From: Veillonella sp.
Lineage (GTDB): Bacteria; Bacillota; Negativicutes; Veillonellales; Veillonellaceae
DNA length: 5,841 bases
NCBI GenBank assembly: GCA_022737715.1
Contig: JAIITD010000106.1
Coordinates: 1-5,841, forward strand
Reading direction: 5' to 3'
The notes below the pieces were generated by a model. The model worked only from the letters and a program-made list of their open reading frames with translations, did no database searches and was not told the DNA's origin. Shown here piece after piece: positions 1 through 5,841 of the stretch. Positions within the stretch are counted from its first letter, which is position 1. Each line of letters opens with the position of its first letter. Made by a program: the position numbers and the translations under genes.

Positions 1-1781
1 GAAACTTCTGTATTATAGCTCATATCGACCATGGTAAATCTACCATCGCTGATAGATTAATTGAATATACTGGTACTCTACAAAAACGAGAAATGGAAGC
101 TCAAGTATTGGATTCCATGGATCTAGAACGTGAACGTGGTATTACTATTAAGGCCCAATCCGTTCGTATTTTGTATAAGGCTCAAGATGGTGAAGAATAC
201 ATCTTAAACCTTATTGATACACCGGGCCATGTGGATTTTAGCTATGAAGTATCTCGTTCTCTTGCAGCCTGTGAAGGGGCATTGCTTGTGGTAGATGCTG
301 CACAAGGTGTAGAGGCGCAAACGTTGGCAAACGTGTATCTCGCTTTGGAACATGATCTTGAAATCATTCCTGTTATTAATAAAATTGATTTGCCATCTGC
401 AGATCCTGATCGAGTTAAACAAGAAATTGAAGACATCATAGGGTTAGATGCTTCTGAAGCTGTCTTATGCTCTGCTAAATCTGGCATTGGTATTCCAGAT
501 ATTTTAGAAGCTATTGTAAACAAGGTACCTGCACCACCAGATAAGTCTGATGAACCAACAAGAGCCTTGATTTTTGATAGCCGTTTTGATGCGTACAAAG
601 GTGCCATTGCTTATGTACGTGTAAAAGAAGGCTCTATTAAAGCAAAAGATACAATTCGCATGATGCATGATAAAAAAGATTTTGATGTAACAGAACTTGG
701 TATCTTTACTCCTAATCTTGTGCCTGTTCAGGAATTACCATGTGGTTCTGTAGGTTGTATAGCGGCTAGTATCAAAAATGTAAAGGATTGTCATGTAGGC
801 GATACCGTTACATTAGCAGATAATCCCGCGCCTGAACCATTACCGGGCTATCGCAAAGCTGTATCTATGGTGTATTGTGGCTTGTATCCAACAGATTCTA
901 AGGACTATGAAAATCTTCGTGATGCACTAGAAAAGCTACAGCTTAATGATGCTGCTTTAGAATATGAAGCAGAAACATCTTTGGCCTTAGGCTTTGGTTT
1001 CCGTTGTGGTTTCTTAGGCTTACTACATATGGATGTTATTCAAGAGCGTTTAGAGCGTGAATATAATCTAACACTTATTACGACGGCTCCATCTGTTAAC
1101 TACAAGGTTTACAAGACAAATGGAGAAATGCTAGAGGTAGATAATCCTGCAAAATTACCACCTCCAACGGAAATTGATTATATTGAAGAGCCTTATGTAA
1201 AGGCAACTACCATTGTACCTAAAGATTTTGTTGGTACTATTATGGAATTATCTCAAGATAAGCGCGGCGAATACCAATCTATGGAATACTTAGATGAAAC
1301 ACGTGTATCCGTCGTGTATCATTTGCCATTGAGTGAAATCATTTATGATTACTTTGATAAGTTGAAATCAGCCACAAAGGGATATGCATCTCTAGACTAT
1401 GAATTAATTGGCTATAAACAATCGCCAATGGTTAAGATGGATATCTTATTGAATGGTGAACCGGTGGATGCATTATCTATCATCGTCCATAAGGATCGTG
1501 CAGCTACACGTGGTCGTGCATTAGCTGAGAAGTTAAAAGAATTAATTCCTCGTCAAATGTTTGAAATTCCAATTCAAGCAGCAGTAGGGACAAAAATTGT
1601 AGCTCGTGAAACTGTAAAAGCTTGGCGTAAGGACGTATTAGCAAAATGTTACGGCGGTGATATTTCTCGTAAACGTAAGTTACTAGAAAAACAAAAAGCT
1701 GGTAAGAAACGTATGAAAGCAGTTGGTTCTGTAGAAATTCCACAAGAAGCATTTATGGCAATCTTAAAGGTAGAAGACTAA
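1..1781 (+). CDS. lepA: Elongation factor 4 (LepA/EF-4), 5'-truncated by window edge
   Basis: Ribosome-associated translational GTPase that back-translocates or remodels stalled ribosomes; cytosolic and partly membrane-associated in the family. The reading frame is open from the first base: bases 1-2 are the end of a codon (probably Arg), then 592 residues to TAA at 1779-1781. The ATG at 93 is internal, because the GTPase P-loop AHIDHGKST lies upstream at 18-44. Other G motifs are visible: the ERGITI switch I region, DTPGH (216-230), NKID (378-389) and SAK (471-479). The middle has the LepA-type segment FGFRCGFLGLLHMDVIQERL, and the C-terminal tail is the basic LepA-specific domain (about the last 40 residues, SRKRKLLEKQKAGKKRMK) that distinguishes it from EF-G and TypA. 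The family is about 600 residues long, so only roughly 5-10 N-terminal residues are missing. No terminator separates it from hemW, whose start lies 3 nt after the stop. Confidence 0.97.
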   Translation, partial: NFCIIAHIDHGKSTIADRLIEYTGTLQKREMEAQVLDSMDLERERGITIKAQSVRILYKAQDGEEYILNLIDTPGHVDFSYEVSRSLAACEGALLVVDAAQGVEAQTLANVYLALEHDLEIIPVINKIDLPSADPDRVKQEIEDIIGLDASEAVLCSAKSGIGIPDILEAIVNKVPAPPDKSDEPTRALIFDSRFDAYKGAIAYVRVKEGSIKAKDTIRMMHDKKDFDVTELGIFTPNLVPVQELPCGSVGCIAASIKNVKDCHVGDTVTLADNPAPEPLPGYRKAVSMVYCGLYPTDSKDYENLRDALEKLQLNDAALEYEAETSLALGFGFRCGFLGLLHMDVIQERLEREYNLTLITTAPSVNYKVYKTNGEMLEVDNPAKLPPPTEIDYIEEPYVKATTIVPKDFVGTIMELSQDKRGEYQSMEYLDETRVSVVYHLPLSEIIYDYFDKLKSATKGYASLDYELIGYKQSPMVKMDILLNGEPVDALSIIVHKDRAATRGRALAEKLKELIPRQMFEIPIQAAVGTKIVARETVKAWRKDVLAKCYGGDISRKRKLLEKQKAGKKRMKAVGSVEIPQEAFMAILKVED

Positions 1782-1784
1782 AAT

Positions 1785-2963
1785 ATGGAAACAAATCGTA
1801 ATGATTTGTTTGTACAGCGGGATATGGGGATATACATCCATATCCCGTTTTGCAAACAAAAATGTATATATTGTGACTTCCCTGCGTATCAAAACTTAGA
1901 GGACTATTACGAGACGTATTTGTATGCCTTGGTTCAAGAAATGGCTATGTTTGGTGACGCATATCCAGAGTCTCGTACTAAACTTGTAGACACCGTATAT
2001 TTTGGAGGCGGCACACCTACAGAATTGTCCTTATTACAATTAGAACAGATTTTGAATACCGTTAAAAATACCTATACTATATCTCCTGATTGTCAATTTA
2101 CCATTGAATCAAATCCTGGAGAGGTAGATCAGTCGTATTTAAAAGGGCTGAACCAATTAGGCTTCTCTCGTATCAGCTTTGGGGTTCAAACATTTGATGA
2201 CACATCTCTATTACGGTTACATCGAAGTCATAATTGTAAGGCGGCTATTGATGCAGTTCAATGGGCCTTTGAGGCAGGATTTCAAGATATTAATATCGAT
2301 TTAATATATGGATTACCGAATCAAACAACTGATGAAATTAATAAAAATTTAGATATTGTTAGCACCTTGCCAATTGATCATATCTCTACCTATGGTTTAC
2401 AAGTAGAACAAGGAACAAGATTATATCATTTGGTTGATAAAGGGCTCATTACGTTACCTGATGAATCAACAGAGGATAGAATGTACGATATGATGATGCA
2501 AGGCATTCAAGATCTTGGTTTTGAACGATATGAAATTTCAAATTTTGCAAAAGATAAGGCCTATAGTAAACATAATTTGAAATACTGGCAATACTGTGAT
2601 TATTTAGGCTTTGGTGCGGGGGCTCATTCCTTTTATAATGGTGTAAGACGAGCTAATAACCGCAATGTTATGCCTTATGCTAGAAAGATAGACTGTTTTG
2701 AATTTCCCGTTGTTGAAGAGGAAATTATAGATTCCAATAGAGCTAAAGAAGATTATTGCTTTTTAAGCTTACGAACCAAGTGGGGAATTAATACGGTCGA
2801 TTTTAGCGAAAGATTTGATATACGATTAGAAGATATATATGGCTCTATTTTAGATGATTTAATTGAAAAGAATCTAATTATAAAAGAAGGAGACTTGTAT
2901 CATCTAACGCCAGAAGGGGCTAAGCACGGTAATTATGTATTTAGTCAATTTATAAATGAGTAA
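1785..2963 (+). CDS. hemW: Radical SAM haem chaperone HemW (HemN-like)
   Basis: 392 residues, close to the family length. The radical-SAM cluster motif CX3CX2C is at C23, C27 and C30 (PFCKQKCIYCDF). The position after the third Cys reads D-F, so the fourth Cys of true coproporphyrinogen dehydrogenase HemN is absent, as in HemW. GGGTPT at 74-79 is the SAM-binding glycine motif, and HNLKYW at 263-268 matches the HNxxYW motif that marks HemW. By family knowledge HemW binds haem and delivers it to haemoproteins rather than decarboxylating coproporphyrinogen; many older annotations call it oxygen-independent coproporphyrinogen III oxidase. The C-terminal HemN_C domain occupies about 315-385. The start at 1785 is 3 nt after lepA and has only a weak, distant AAAGG (1766-1770). 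A second in-frame ATG at 1824 (M14) would give a start more like many homologues. The first codons form a long hairpin, described separately. Confidence 0.93.
   Translation: METNRNDLFVQRDMGIYIHIPFCKQKCIYCDFPAYQNLEDYYETYLYALVQEMAMFGDAYPESRTKLVDTVYFGGGTPTELSLLQLEQILNTVKNTYTISPDCQFTIESNPGEVDQSYLKGLNQLGFSRISFGVQTFDDTSLLRLHRSHNCKAAIDAVQWAFEAGFQDINIDLIYGLPNQTTDEINKNLDIVSTLPIDHISTYGLQVEQGTRLYHLVDKGLITLPDESTEDRMYDMMMQGIQDLGFERYEISNFAKDKAYSKHNLKYWQYCDYLGFGAGAHSFYNGVRRANNRNVMPYARKIDCFEFPVVEEEIIDSNRAKEDYCFLSLRTKWGINTVDFSERFDIRLEDIYGSILDDLIEKNLIIKEGDLYHLTPEGAKHGNYVFSQFINE
1805..1860 (+). other. Long inverted repeat (hairpin) inside the 5' end of hemW
   Basis: The left arm at 1805-1827 pairs with 1838-1860 in one continuous register. 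The inner 10 bp are exact (CGGGATATGG against CCATATCCCG) and the outer 8 bp are exact (TTTGTTTG against CAAACAAA). Between them lie five positions with two Watson-Crick pairs, two G-U wobbles and one C-U mismatch. The loop is 10 nt. The structure covers hemW codons 7-26, including the alternative start ATG at 1824 and the codon of the first cluster cysteine. The pairing is read directly from the sequence; any role in translation or transcription is inference. Confidence 0.8.
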
Positions 2964-2965
2964 GA

Positions 2966-2982
2966 TTTCTCACAGTTTCTCA
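2966..2982 (+). repeat. Short direct repeat TTTCTCA, 10-bp period
   Basis: TTTCTCA occurs at 2966-2972 and 2976-2982, immediately after the hemW stop codon and upstream of the siroheme protein gene. A 10-bp period is close to one helical turn, so a two-site protein binding element is possible. A 7-bp repeat in AT-rich DNA can also arise by chance. The rest of the 81-nt gap (2964-3044) shows no clear terminator and no convincing promoter; TATATA at 3001-3006 is the only -10-like string and lacks a good -35. Confidence 0.3.
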
Positions 2983-3034
2983 ATAAGCAACATGTTAGGA
3001 TATATAGGATGATGATAAATATGCATGCTTAATT

Positions 3035-3040
3035 AGGAGG
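3035..3040 (+). promoter_or_regulatory. Strong ribosome binding site of the siroheme protein gene
   Basis: AGGAGG lies 4 nt before the ATG at 3045. This is a full Shine-Dalgarno match and fixes the start of the 200-codon gene, because the next in-frame ATG is at codon 19. Confidence 0.85.
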
Positions 3041-3044
3041 AAAG

Positions 3045-3647
3045 ATGAAGACATCTGTAATATTACATGGTTTACATAATCAATTTTCATTAGATCAAAT
3101 GAAAGCATGCATCAGTTTAGCTGAAAAATATGGTGGATCCTTTAGGCATGTAGTGACGGGCATACAAATTACAGGCATTGAAAAGGATGATAAGGAGGCA
3201 CTCATATCCGAATTACCCGATGGTGTAACAACTGTAGTTCATAGAGGCGTCAACTCATTGATTGCTTGTGTGGGCAAGGGTAAATGTAAAAATGGTCAAA
3301 TGGAAACTGAAGAACTAGCTGATTATATAGAACGTAAACATTATGGCCGTAAAACAGGTCATAAATGTAAAATTGGCATCAGTGGATGTGGCCGTAACTG
3401 CCCGGATTCTATGGTAAAAGATATTGCTTTTATCGGCACATCACAAGGATTTATGCTTGCTGTGGGCGGTAATACAGGTATGCGTCCAGAAGCGGGAAAA
3501 ATACTGATGCGTAAATTATCTATTGAGCAGGCAAAAAAGGCTGCTGATATATTGATTGATTGGTATGCAGAATATGGAGAACCAAAAGAACGGATGGGAA
3601 AATTATTAGAACGTCTTGGTAATCCACTAGAAAATAAAACATTATGA
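3045..3647 (+). CDS. Small siroheme/[4Fe-4S] sulfite or nitrite reductase-family protein
   Basis: A 200-residue soluble protein of the nitrite/sulfite reductase superfamily. Residues about 5-60 resemble the ferredoxin-like half domain (HVVTGIQITGI). Residues about 70-140 carry all four cluster ligands in the expected pattern: C75-X5-C81 (ACVGKGKC) and C115-X3-C119 (GISGCGRNC), followed by DIAFIG. In this superfamily those cysteines hold a [4Fe-4S] cluster, one of them bridging to siroheme, and the site reduces sulfite or nitrite by six electrons. One half-domain plus one catalytic domain in about 200 residues is the size of the low-molecular-weight, single-domain sulfite reductases known from anaerobes; full assimilatory enzymes are more than twice as long. 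There is no flavin or ferredoxin domain, so an external electron donor is needed. Substrate and physiological role cannot be read from the sequence. It follows hemW by 81 nt, has its own strong Shine-Dalgarno, and is closed by a terminator, so it may be the last gene of the lepA-hemW transcript or a separate unit. Confidence 0.85.
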   Translation: MKTSVILHGLHNQFSLDQMKACISLAEKYGGSFRHVVTGIQITGIEKDDKEALISELPDGVTTVVHRGVNSLIACVGKGKCKNGQMETEELADYIERKHYGRKTGHKCKIGISGCGRNCPDSMVKDIAFIGTSQGFMLAVGGNTGMRPEAGKILMRKLSIEQAKKAADILIDWYAEYGEPKERMGKLLERLGNPLENKTL

Positions 3648-3697
3648 TAAAAATATGCTCTTAGTAAAAAAGAACTAAGAGCATATTTTTATTTTAT
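3648..3697 (+). terminator. Intrinsic terminator after the siroheme protein gene
   Basis: A perfect 15-bp stem pairs 3651-3665 (AAATATGCTCTTAGT) with 3674-3688 around an 8-nt A-rich loop. The pairing can extend by 3 A-T pairs to 3648 and 3691. A T-rich tail follows (TTTTTATTTTAT). An A-run on the left side means it could also work on the opposite strand. It begins directly after the TGA at 3645-3647 and separates this gene from the heat-shock operon. Confidence 0.9.
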
Positions 3698-3725
3698 CGA
3701 CAAACTGCTATAAACATTGATGTAC

Positions 3726-3808
3726 ATTGTCTTTTTGACTAATTTTCGTAAAATAAAAGATTGTCTTTTTGACTTATTTTTGATAAAAGTTCCATTGTCT
3801 TTTTGACT
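3726..3808. repeat. Three 15-bp direct repeats with exact 34-bp period
   Basis: ATTGTCTTTTTGACT occurs without mismatch at 3726-3740, 3760-3774 and 3794-3808, so starts are 34 bp apart both times, with 19-nt gaps. Copies 1 and 2 stay similar for about 8-12 more bases (A/T-ATTTT-C/T-G then A-rich); the DNA after copy 3 diverges. Each unit contains a small dyad, GTC-TTTTT-GAC. The period is not a multiple of three and no credible coding frame covers it, so this is non-coding. It lies between the terminator and the hrcA promoter. Binding sites for a regulator or remains of a small tandem repeat are both possible. Confidence 0.85.
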
Positions 3809-3845
3809 AAACTGATTTTTATTAGGGTTTTAAGGATAATTTTAC

Positions 3846-3873
3846 TTGACATTTTATTTTGGTATGGTAATAT
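3846..3873 (+). promoter_or_regulatory. Sigma-A promoter of the hrcA-grpE-dnaK operon
   Basis: A consensus -35 TTGACA at 3846-3851 is followed by a 16-bp spacer and a -10 TAATAT at 3868-3873. A TG at 3865-3866 makes it an extended -10 (TGnTAATAT). Transcription should begin near 3879-3882, just before the CIRCE operator. It looks like a strong vegetative promoter controlled by repression rather than by an alternative sigma factor. Confidence 0.85.
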
Positions 3874-3884
3874 TATACATGCGA

Positions 3885-3911
3885 TTAGCACTCGAATATT
3901 TTGAGTGCTAA
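3885..3911 (+). promoter_or_regulatory. CIRCE operator (HrcA binding site)
   Basis: A perfect match to the CIRCE consensus: TTAGCACTC, a 9-nt spacer, then GAGTGCTAA. It sits just downstream of the predicted transcription start and 16 nt before the hrcA ATG, so bound HrcA would block initiation and the transcript leader can fold into a hairpin. By established knowledge HrcA represses here at normal temperature and is kept active by GroEL. This implies autoregulation of the hrcA-grpE-dnaK operon. Confidence 0.98.
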
Positions 3912-3927
3912 CAAGTGAGGTGTCATT

Positions 3928-4944
3928 ATGGATGAAAGAAAACAACGCATCTTACGAGCGATTATAGAGGATTATGTAAAATCTGCTGAGCCTGTTGGTT
4001 CTAGGACAATTGCTAAAAATTATAACTTAGGTATTAGTCCTGCCACGGTACGAAATGAAATGGCTGATCTTGAAGATTTAGGTTATTTAGAAAAACCTCA
4101 TACATCAGCTGGACGAATACCGTCATCAAAAGGCTATCGCTTATACGTTGATTCTATGATGCATCAAGGTCCAGTGGTAAATGAGGATATGAAGCAAATC
4201 CATTCCATTTGGAATGATTCACAGCTATCTGGTAATGAAATGCTTTTACATATGGCTCGATTAGTTTCTCAAGTGAGTCATAGTATGAGTCTATTGCTAG
4301 CTCCTGGACATGATCAAGCAATGATAAAATATATACATATTTTACCTCTTGATGCTCACCAAGCTGTTATGGTTGTAATCACTGCAACCGGTGCACTTGA
4401 TAATGAATTGATGTATTTTACATCACCAGTGAAAGCTGATGAATTACAACGATTAGCTATACAATTTAGCAATGCCGTTCAAAATAAGCTTTTACGTGAT
4501 ATTACATCGGCTCAAATAAGTGCAATCATCGCACACATAGACGGTTCAAAATCCGTATTATTACAAATCGGAGAAACCTTATTAAGGGCCATCACAAAGC
4601 GACGTTTATTTTATTCCGTTGGTGCTACTGAGTTGTTACGGCAACCGGAATTTAAAACGGTTGAAAAGGTACAGCCCGTACTTTCATTATTAGAAGAACA
4701 ACAAGAATTAGGTCACATATTGCAAGATAATTCAAACAAACCAATTAAAATTAAAATTGGTTCAGAAAATCAAATGGAAGCATTAAGTGATATGAGCCTC
4801 ATTCAAACTGATTTTTCACAGGATAATAACCAACTTGGTACATTGGCTATATTAGGCCCTACGAGAATGGAATACAGTCGAATTATTAATATGCTTTCCT
4901 ATATGAAACATTTAATGGAAACGATGGCTAGGAATCAAGTATAG
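3928..4944 (+). CDS. hrcA: Heat-inducible transcription repressor HrcA
   Basis: A DNA-binding repressor of class I heat-shock genes; 338 residues, the normal length. The N-terminal winged-helix domain (about 1-75) holds the family hallmarks SPATVRNEM at 37-45, the LEDLGYLEKPHTSAGRIPS stretch ending near residue 66, and the following KGYRLYVD. The rest is the GAF-like dimerisation and insertion region, ending with the conserved ILGPTRMEYSRI segment near residue 310. The start is set by GAGGTG at 3917-3922, 5 nt before the ATG. It is the first gene of the operon and sits directly behind its own CIRCE operator, so it should be autoregulated. grpE follows after 12 nt. Nothing is missing or unusual in the protein. 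Confidence 0.97.
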   Translation: MDERKQRILRAIIEDYVKSAEPVGSRTIAKNYNLGISPATVRNEMADLEDLGYLEKPHTSAGRIPSSKGYRLYVDSMMHQGPVVNEDMKQIHSIWNDSQLSGNEMLLHMARLVSQVSHSMSLLLAPGHDQAMIKYIHILPLDAHQAVMVVITATGALDNELMYFTSPVKADELQRLAIQFSNAVQNKLLRDITSAQISAIIAHIDGSKSVLLQIGETLLRAITKRRLFYSVGATELLRQPEFKTVEKVQPVLSLLEEQQELGHILQDNSNKPIKIKIGSENQMEALSDMSLIQTDFSQDNNQLGTLAILGPTRMEYSRIINMLSYMKHLMETMARNQV

Positions 4945-4956
4945 AAAGGATAAGGC

Positions 4957-5508
4957 ATGTCTGAAGAAAAAATTAAACAAGATGTGGTAGACGAAGAAAT
5001 TTCTGAGCCTACAGAAGCAACGAAGGAACAGTCAGAAGCACAAAATGCTGAAGAGTCTGTAGTTGATGCAAGTCAGGTGTTAGAAGAATTAAAAGCCGAT
5101 TTTGATAATCGTTATAAACGCTTACAAGCGGATTTTGAAAATTTTAAACGCCGTACTAATCAAGAAAAAGAACAGTTGGCAGGTTTTGTTAAGGGCGATG
5201 TCCTAAAAGATTTGCTACCTGTATTAGATAATTTTGAACGAGCTGTACAAGCTCCAGCAGAAGGGGATACAAAGGTATTCCTCGATGGATTTATTATGAT
5301 TCATCAAAACTTGATGGCTATGTTGTCTAAGCATGGTTTAGCTGTTATCGATGCAGTTGGAAAACCATTCGATCCAAATTTCCATCAAGCAATTATGCGT
5401 GTACCATCAGATGAATATGAATCTGATACGGTATGTGAAGTATTGCAAACTGGCTATACTGTAGATGGTCGTTGTATTCGACCAGCAATGGTAAAAGTTG
5501 TTGAATAG
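4957..5508 (+). CDS. grpE: Nucleotide exchange factor GrpE (Hsp70 cofactor)
   Basis: Cytosolic co-chaperone that releases ADP from DnaK as a homodimer. The 183-residue protein has a very acidic, low-complexity N-terminus (about 1-40), then a long helical coiled-coil stretch (about 40-95, including LQADFENFKRRTNQEKEQ). The C-terminal beta domain contains the GrpE signature FDPNFHQAIM at 138-147 and GYTVDGRCIRPAMVKV near the end. AAAGGA at 4945-4950 lies 6 nt before the ATG and supports this start. It follows the hrcA stop by 12 nt and precedes dnaK by 28 nt, with no terminator on either side, so the three are one transcript under CIRCE control. Confidence 0.97.
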   Translation: MSEEKIKQDVVDEEISEPTEATKEQSEAQNAEESVVDASQVLEELKADFDNRYKRLQADFENFKRRTNQEKEQLAGFVKGDVLKDLLPVLDNFERAVQAPAEGDTKVFLDGFIMIHQNLMAMLSKHGLAVIDAVGKPFDPNFHQAIMRVPSDEYESDTVCEVLQTGYTVDGRCIRPAMVKVVE

Positions 5509-5536
5509 ATTATAAAGTATTAGGAGGTCATATATT

Positions 5537-5841
5537 ATGGCAAAGGTAATTGGTATTGATTTAGGGACTACAAACTCTTGTGTTGCTGTTATGGAAGGCG
5601 GCGAACCTACGGTTATTACAAACCAAGAAGGTGCACGTACAACCCCTTCTGTAGTTGGTTTTGCGAAAAATGGCGAACGTTTAGTTGGTCAATTGGCTAA
5701 ACGTCAAGCTGTATCCAATCCAGAAAACACAATTATTTCTATTAAACGTCATATGGGTTCTGACTACAAAGTAACTGTAGAAGGTAAATCTTATACACCT
5801 CAAGAAATTTCTGCAATGATTCTTCAAAAAATCAAAGCTGA
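5537..5841 (+). CDS. dnaK: Chaperone DnaK (Hsp70), 3'-truncated by window edge
   Basis: ATP-dependent Hsp70 chaperone; only the first 101 residues of about 600 are present, with two bases of the next codon. The translation begins MAKVIGIDLGTTNSCVAV, with the Hsp70 ATPase phosphate-binding signature IDLGTTNS at 7-14, then NQEGARTTPSVV at 29-40 and IKRHMGSDYKV at 69-79. After this the sequence goes straight to VEGKSYTPQEISAMIL. The roughly 24-residue insertion that Gram-negative DnaKs carry here is absent, which supports a Firmicutes-type origin. AGGAGG at 5522-5527 lies 9 nt before the ATG and is the strongest ribosome binding site of the heat-shock operon, fitting high DnaK output. dnaJ would be expected next but lies outside the window. 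Confidence 0.98.
   Translation, partial: MAKVIGIDLGTTNSCVAVMEGGEPTVITNQEGARTTPSVVGFAKNGERLVGQLAKRQAVSNPENTIISIKRHMGSDYKVTVEGKSYTPQEISAMILQKIKA

Noticed and set aside
242..607. Minus-strand open frame of 121 codons inside lepA
   Set aside because: It is fully antisense to the conserved GTPase domain of lepA, so it is a shadow of that gene's codon pattern.
3009..3032. Seven-codon open frame upstream of the siroheme protein gene as a leader peptide
   Set aside because: It has no convincing ribosome binding site, no run of regulatory codons and no attenuator hairpin after it.
3726..3808. The repeats as a CRISPR array
   Set aside because: The 15-bp unit and 19-nt gaps are too short for a CRISPR array, the gaps are partly similar to each other, and no cas gene is visible.
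3726..3808. The repeats as CtsR heat-shock operators
   Set aside because: On the minus strand each unit contains AGTCAAA, which resembles one CtsR heptad. CtsR operators need two heptads in tandem about 3 bp apart, and here the heptads are 34 bp apart.
3726..3808. The TTGACT strings in the repeats as three tandem -35 boxes
   Set aside because: No acceptable -10 hexamer lies 16-18 bp downstream of any of the three copies.
3739..3945. Minus-strand open frame of 68 codons across the hrcA promoter region
   Set aside because: It overlaps the promoter, the CIRCE operator and the repeats, has no ribosome binding site, and shows no recognisable protein features.
4739..4762. 8-bp inverted repeat AACCAATT / AATTGGTT inside hrcA
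   Set aside because: It is short, very AT-rich and within coding sequence for a Lys/Ile-rich stretch, so chance is a sufficient explanation.

Overview
The window comes from an AT-rich, low-GC Firmicutes-type bacterium, and all genes lie on the plus strand. The gene order lepA, hemW, (insert), hrcA, grpE, dnaK is the classical Firmicutes heat-shock neighbourhood. The hrcA promoter carries a perfect CIRCE operator. The visible start of DnaK lacks the roughly 24-residue insertion found in the ATPase domain of Gram-negative DnaKs. My best guess is a member of the Negativicutes such as Veillonella, but this is inference from overall feel and was not checked against a database.

Left part (1-2963): lepA (EF-4 back-translocation GTPase) lacks only its first few codons at the window edge. 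It is followed after 3 nt by hemW, a radical-SAM haem chaperone, so the two are probably co-transcribed. The first codons of hemW contain a long, nearly perfect hairpin that is not explained by the protein it encodes.

Middle (2964-3700): after an 81-nt gap without a terminator comes a 200-codon gene with its own strong ribosome binding site. It encodes a compact siroheme/[4Fe-4S] protein of the sulfite/nitrite reductase superfamily. A strong intrinsic terminator closes this block.

Intergenic control region (3692-3927): three identical 15-bp repeats spaced exactly 34 bp apart, then a strong sigma-A promoter with an extended -10 and the CIRCE operator.

Right part (3928-5841): hrcA, grpE and the start of dnaK form a heat-shock operon. 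HrcA represses it through CIRCE, GrpE is the nucleotide exchange factor for DnaK, and DnaK is the Hsp70 chaperone. dnaK runs off the window.

Most of the window is ordinary housekeeping. The points worth a second look are the hairpin in hemW, the 34-bp-period repeats, and the siroheme protein gene placed between hemW and hrcA. I see no convincing undescribed multi-gene system.
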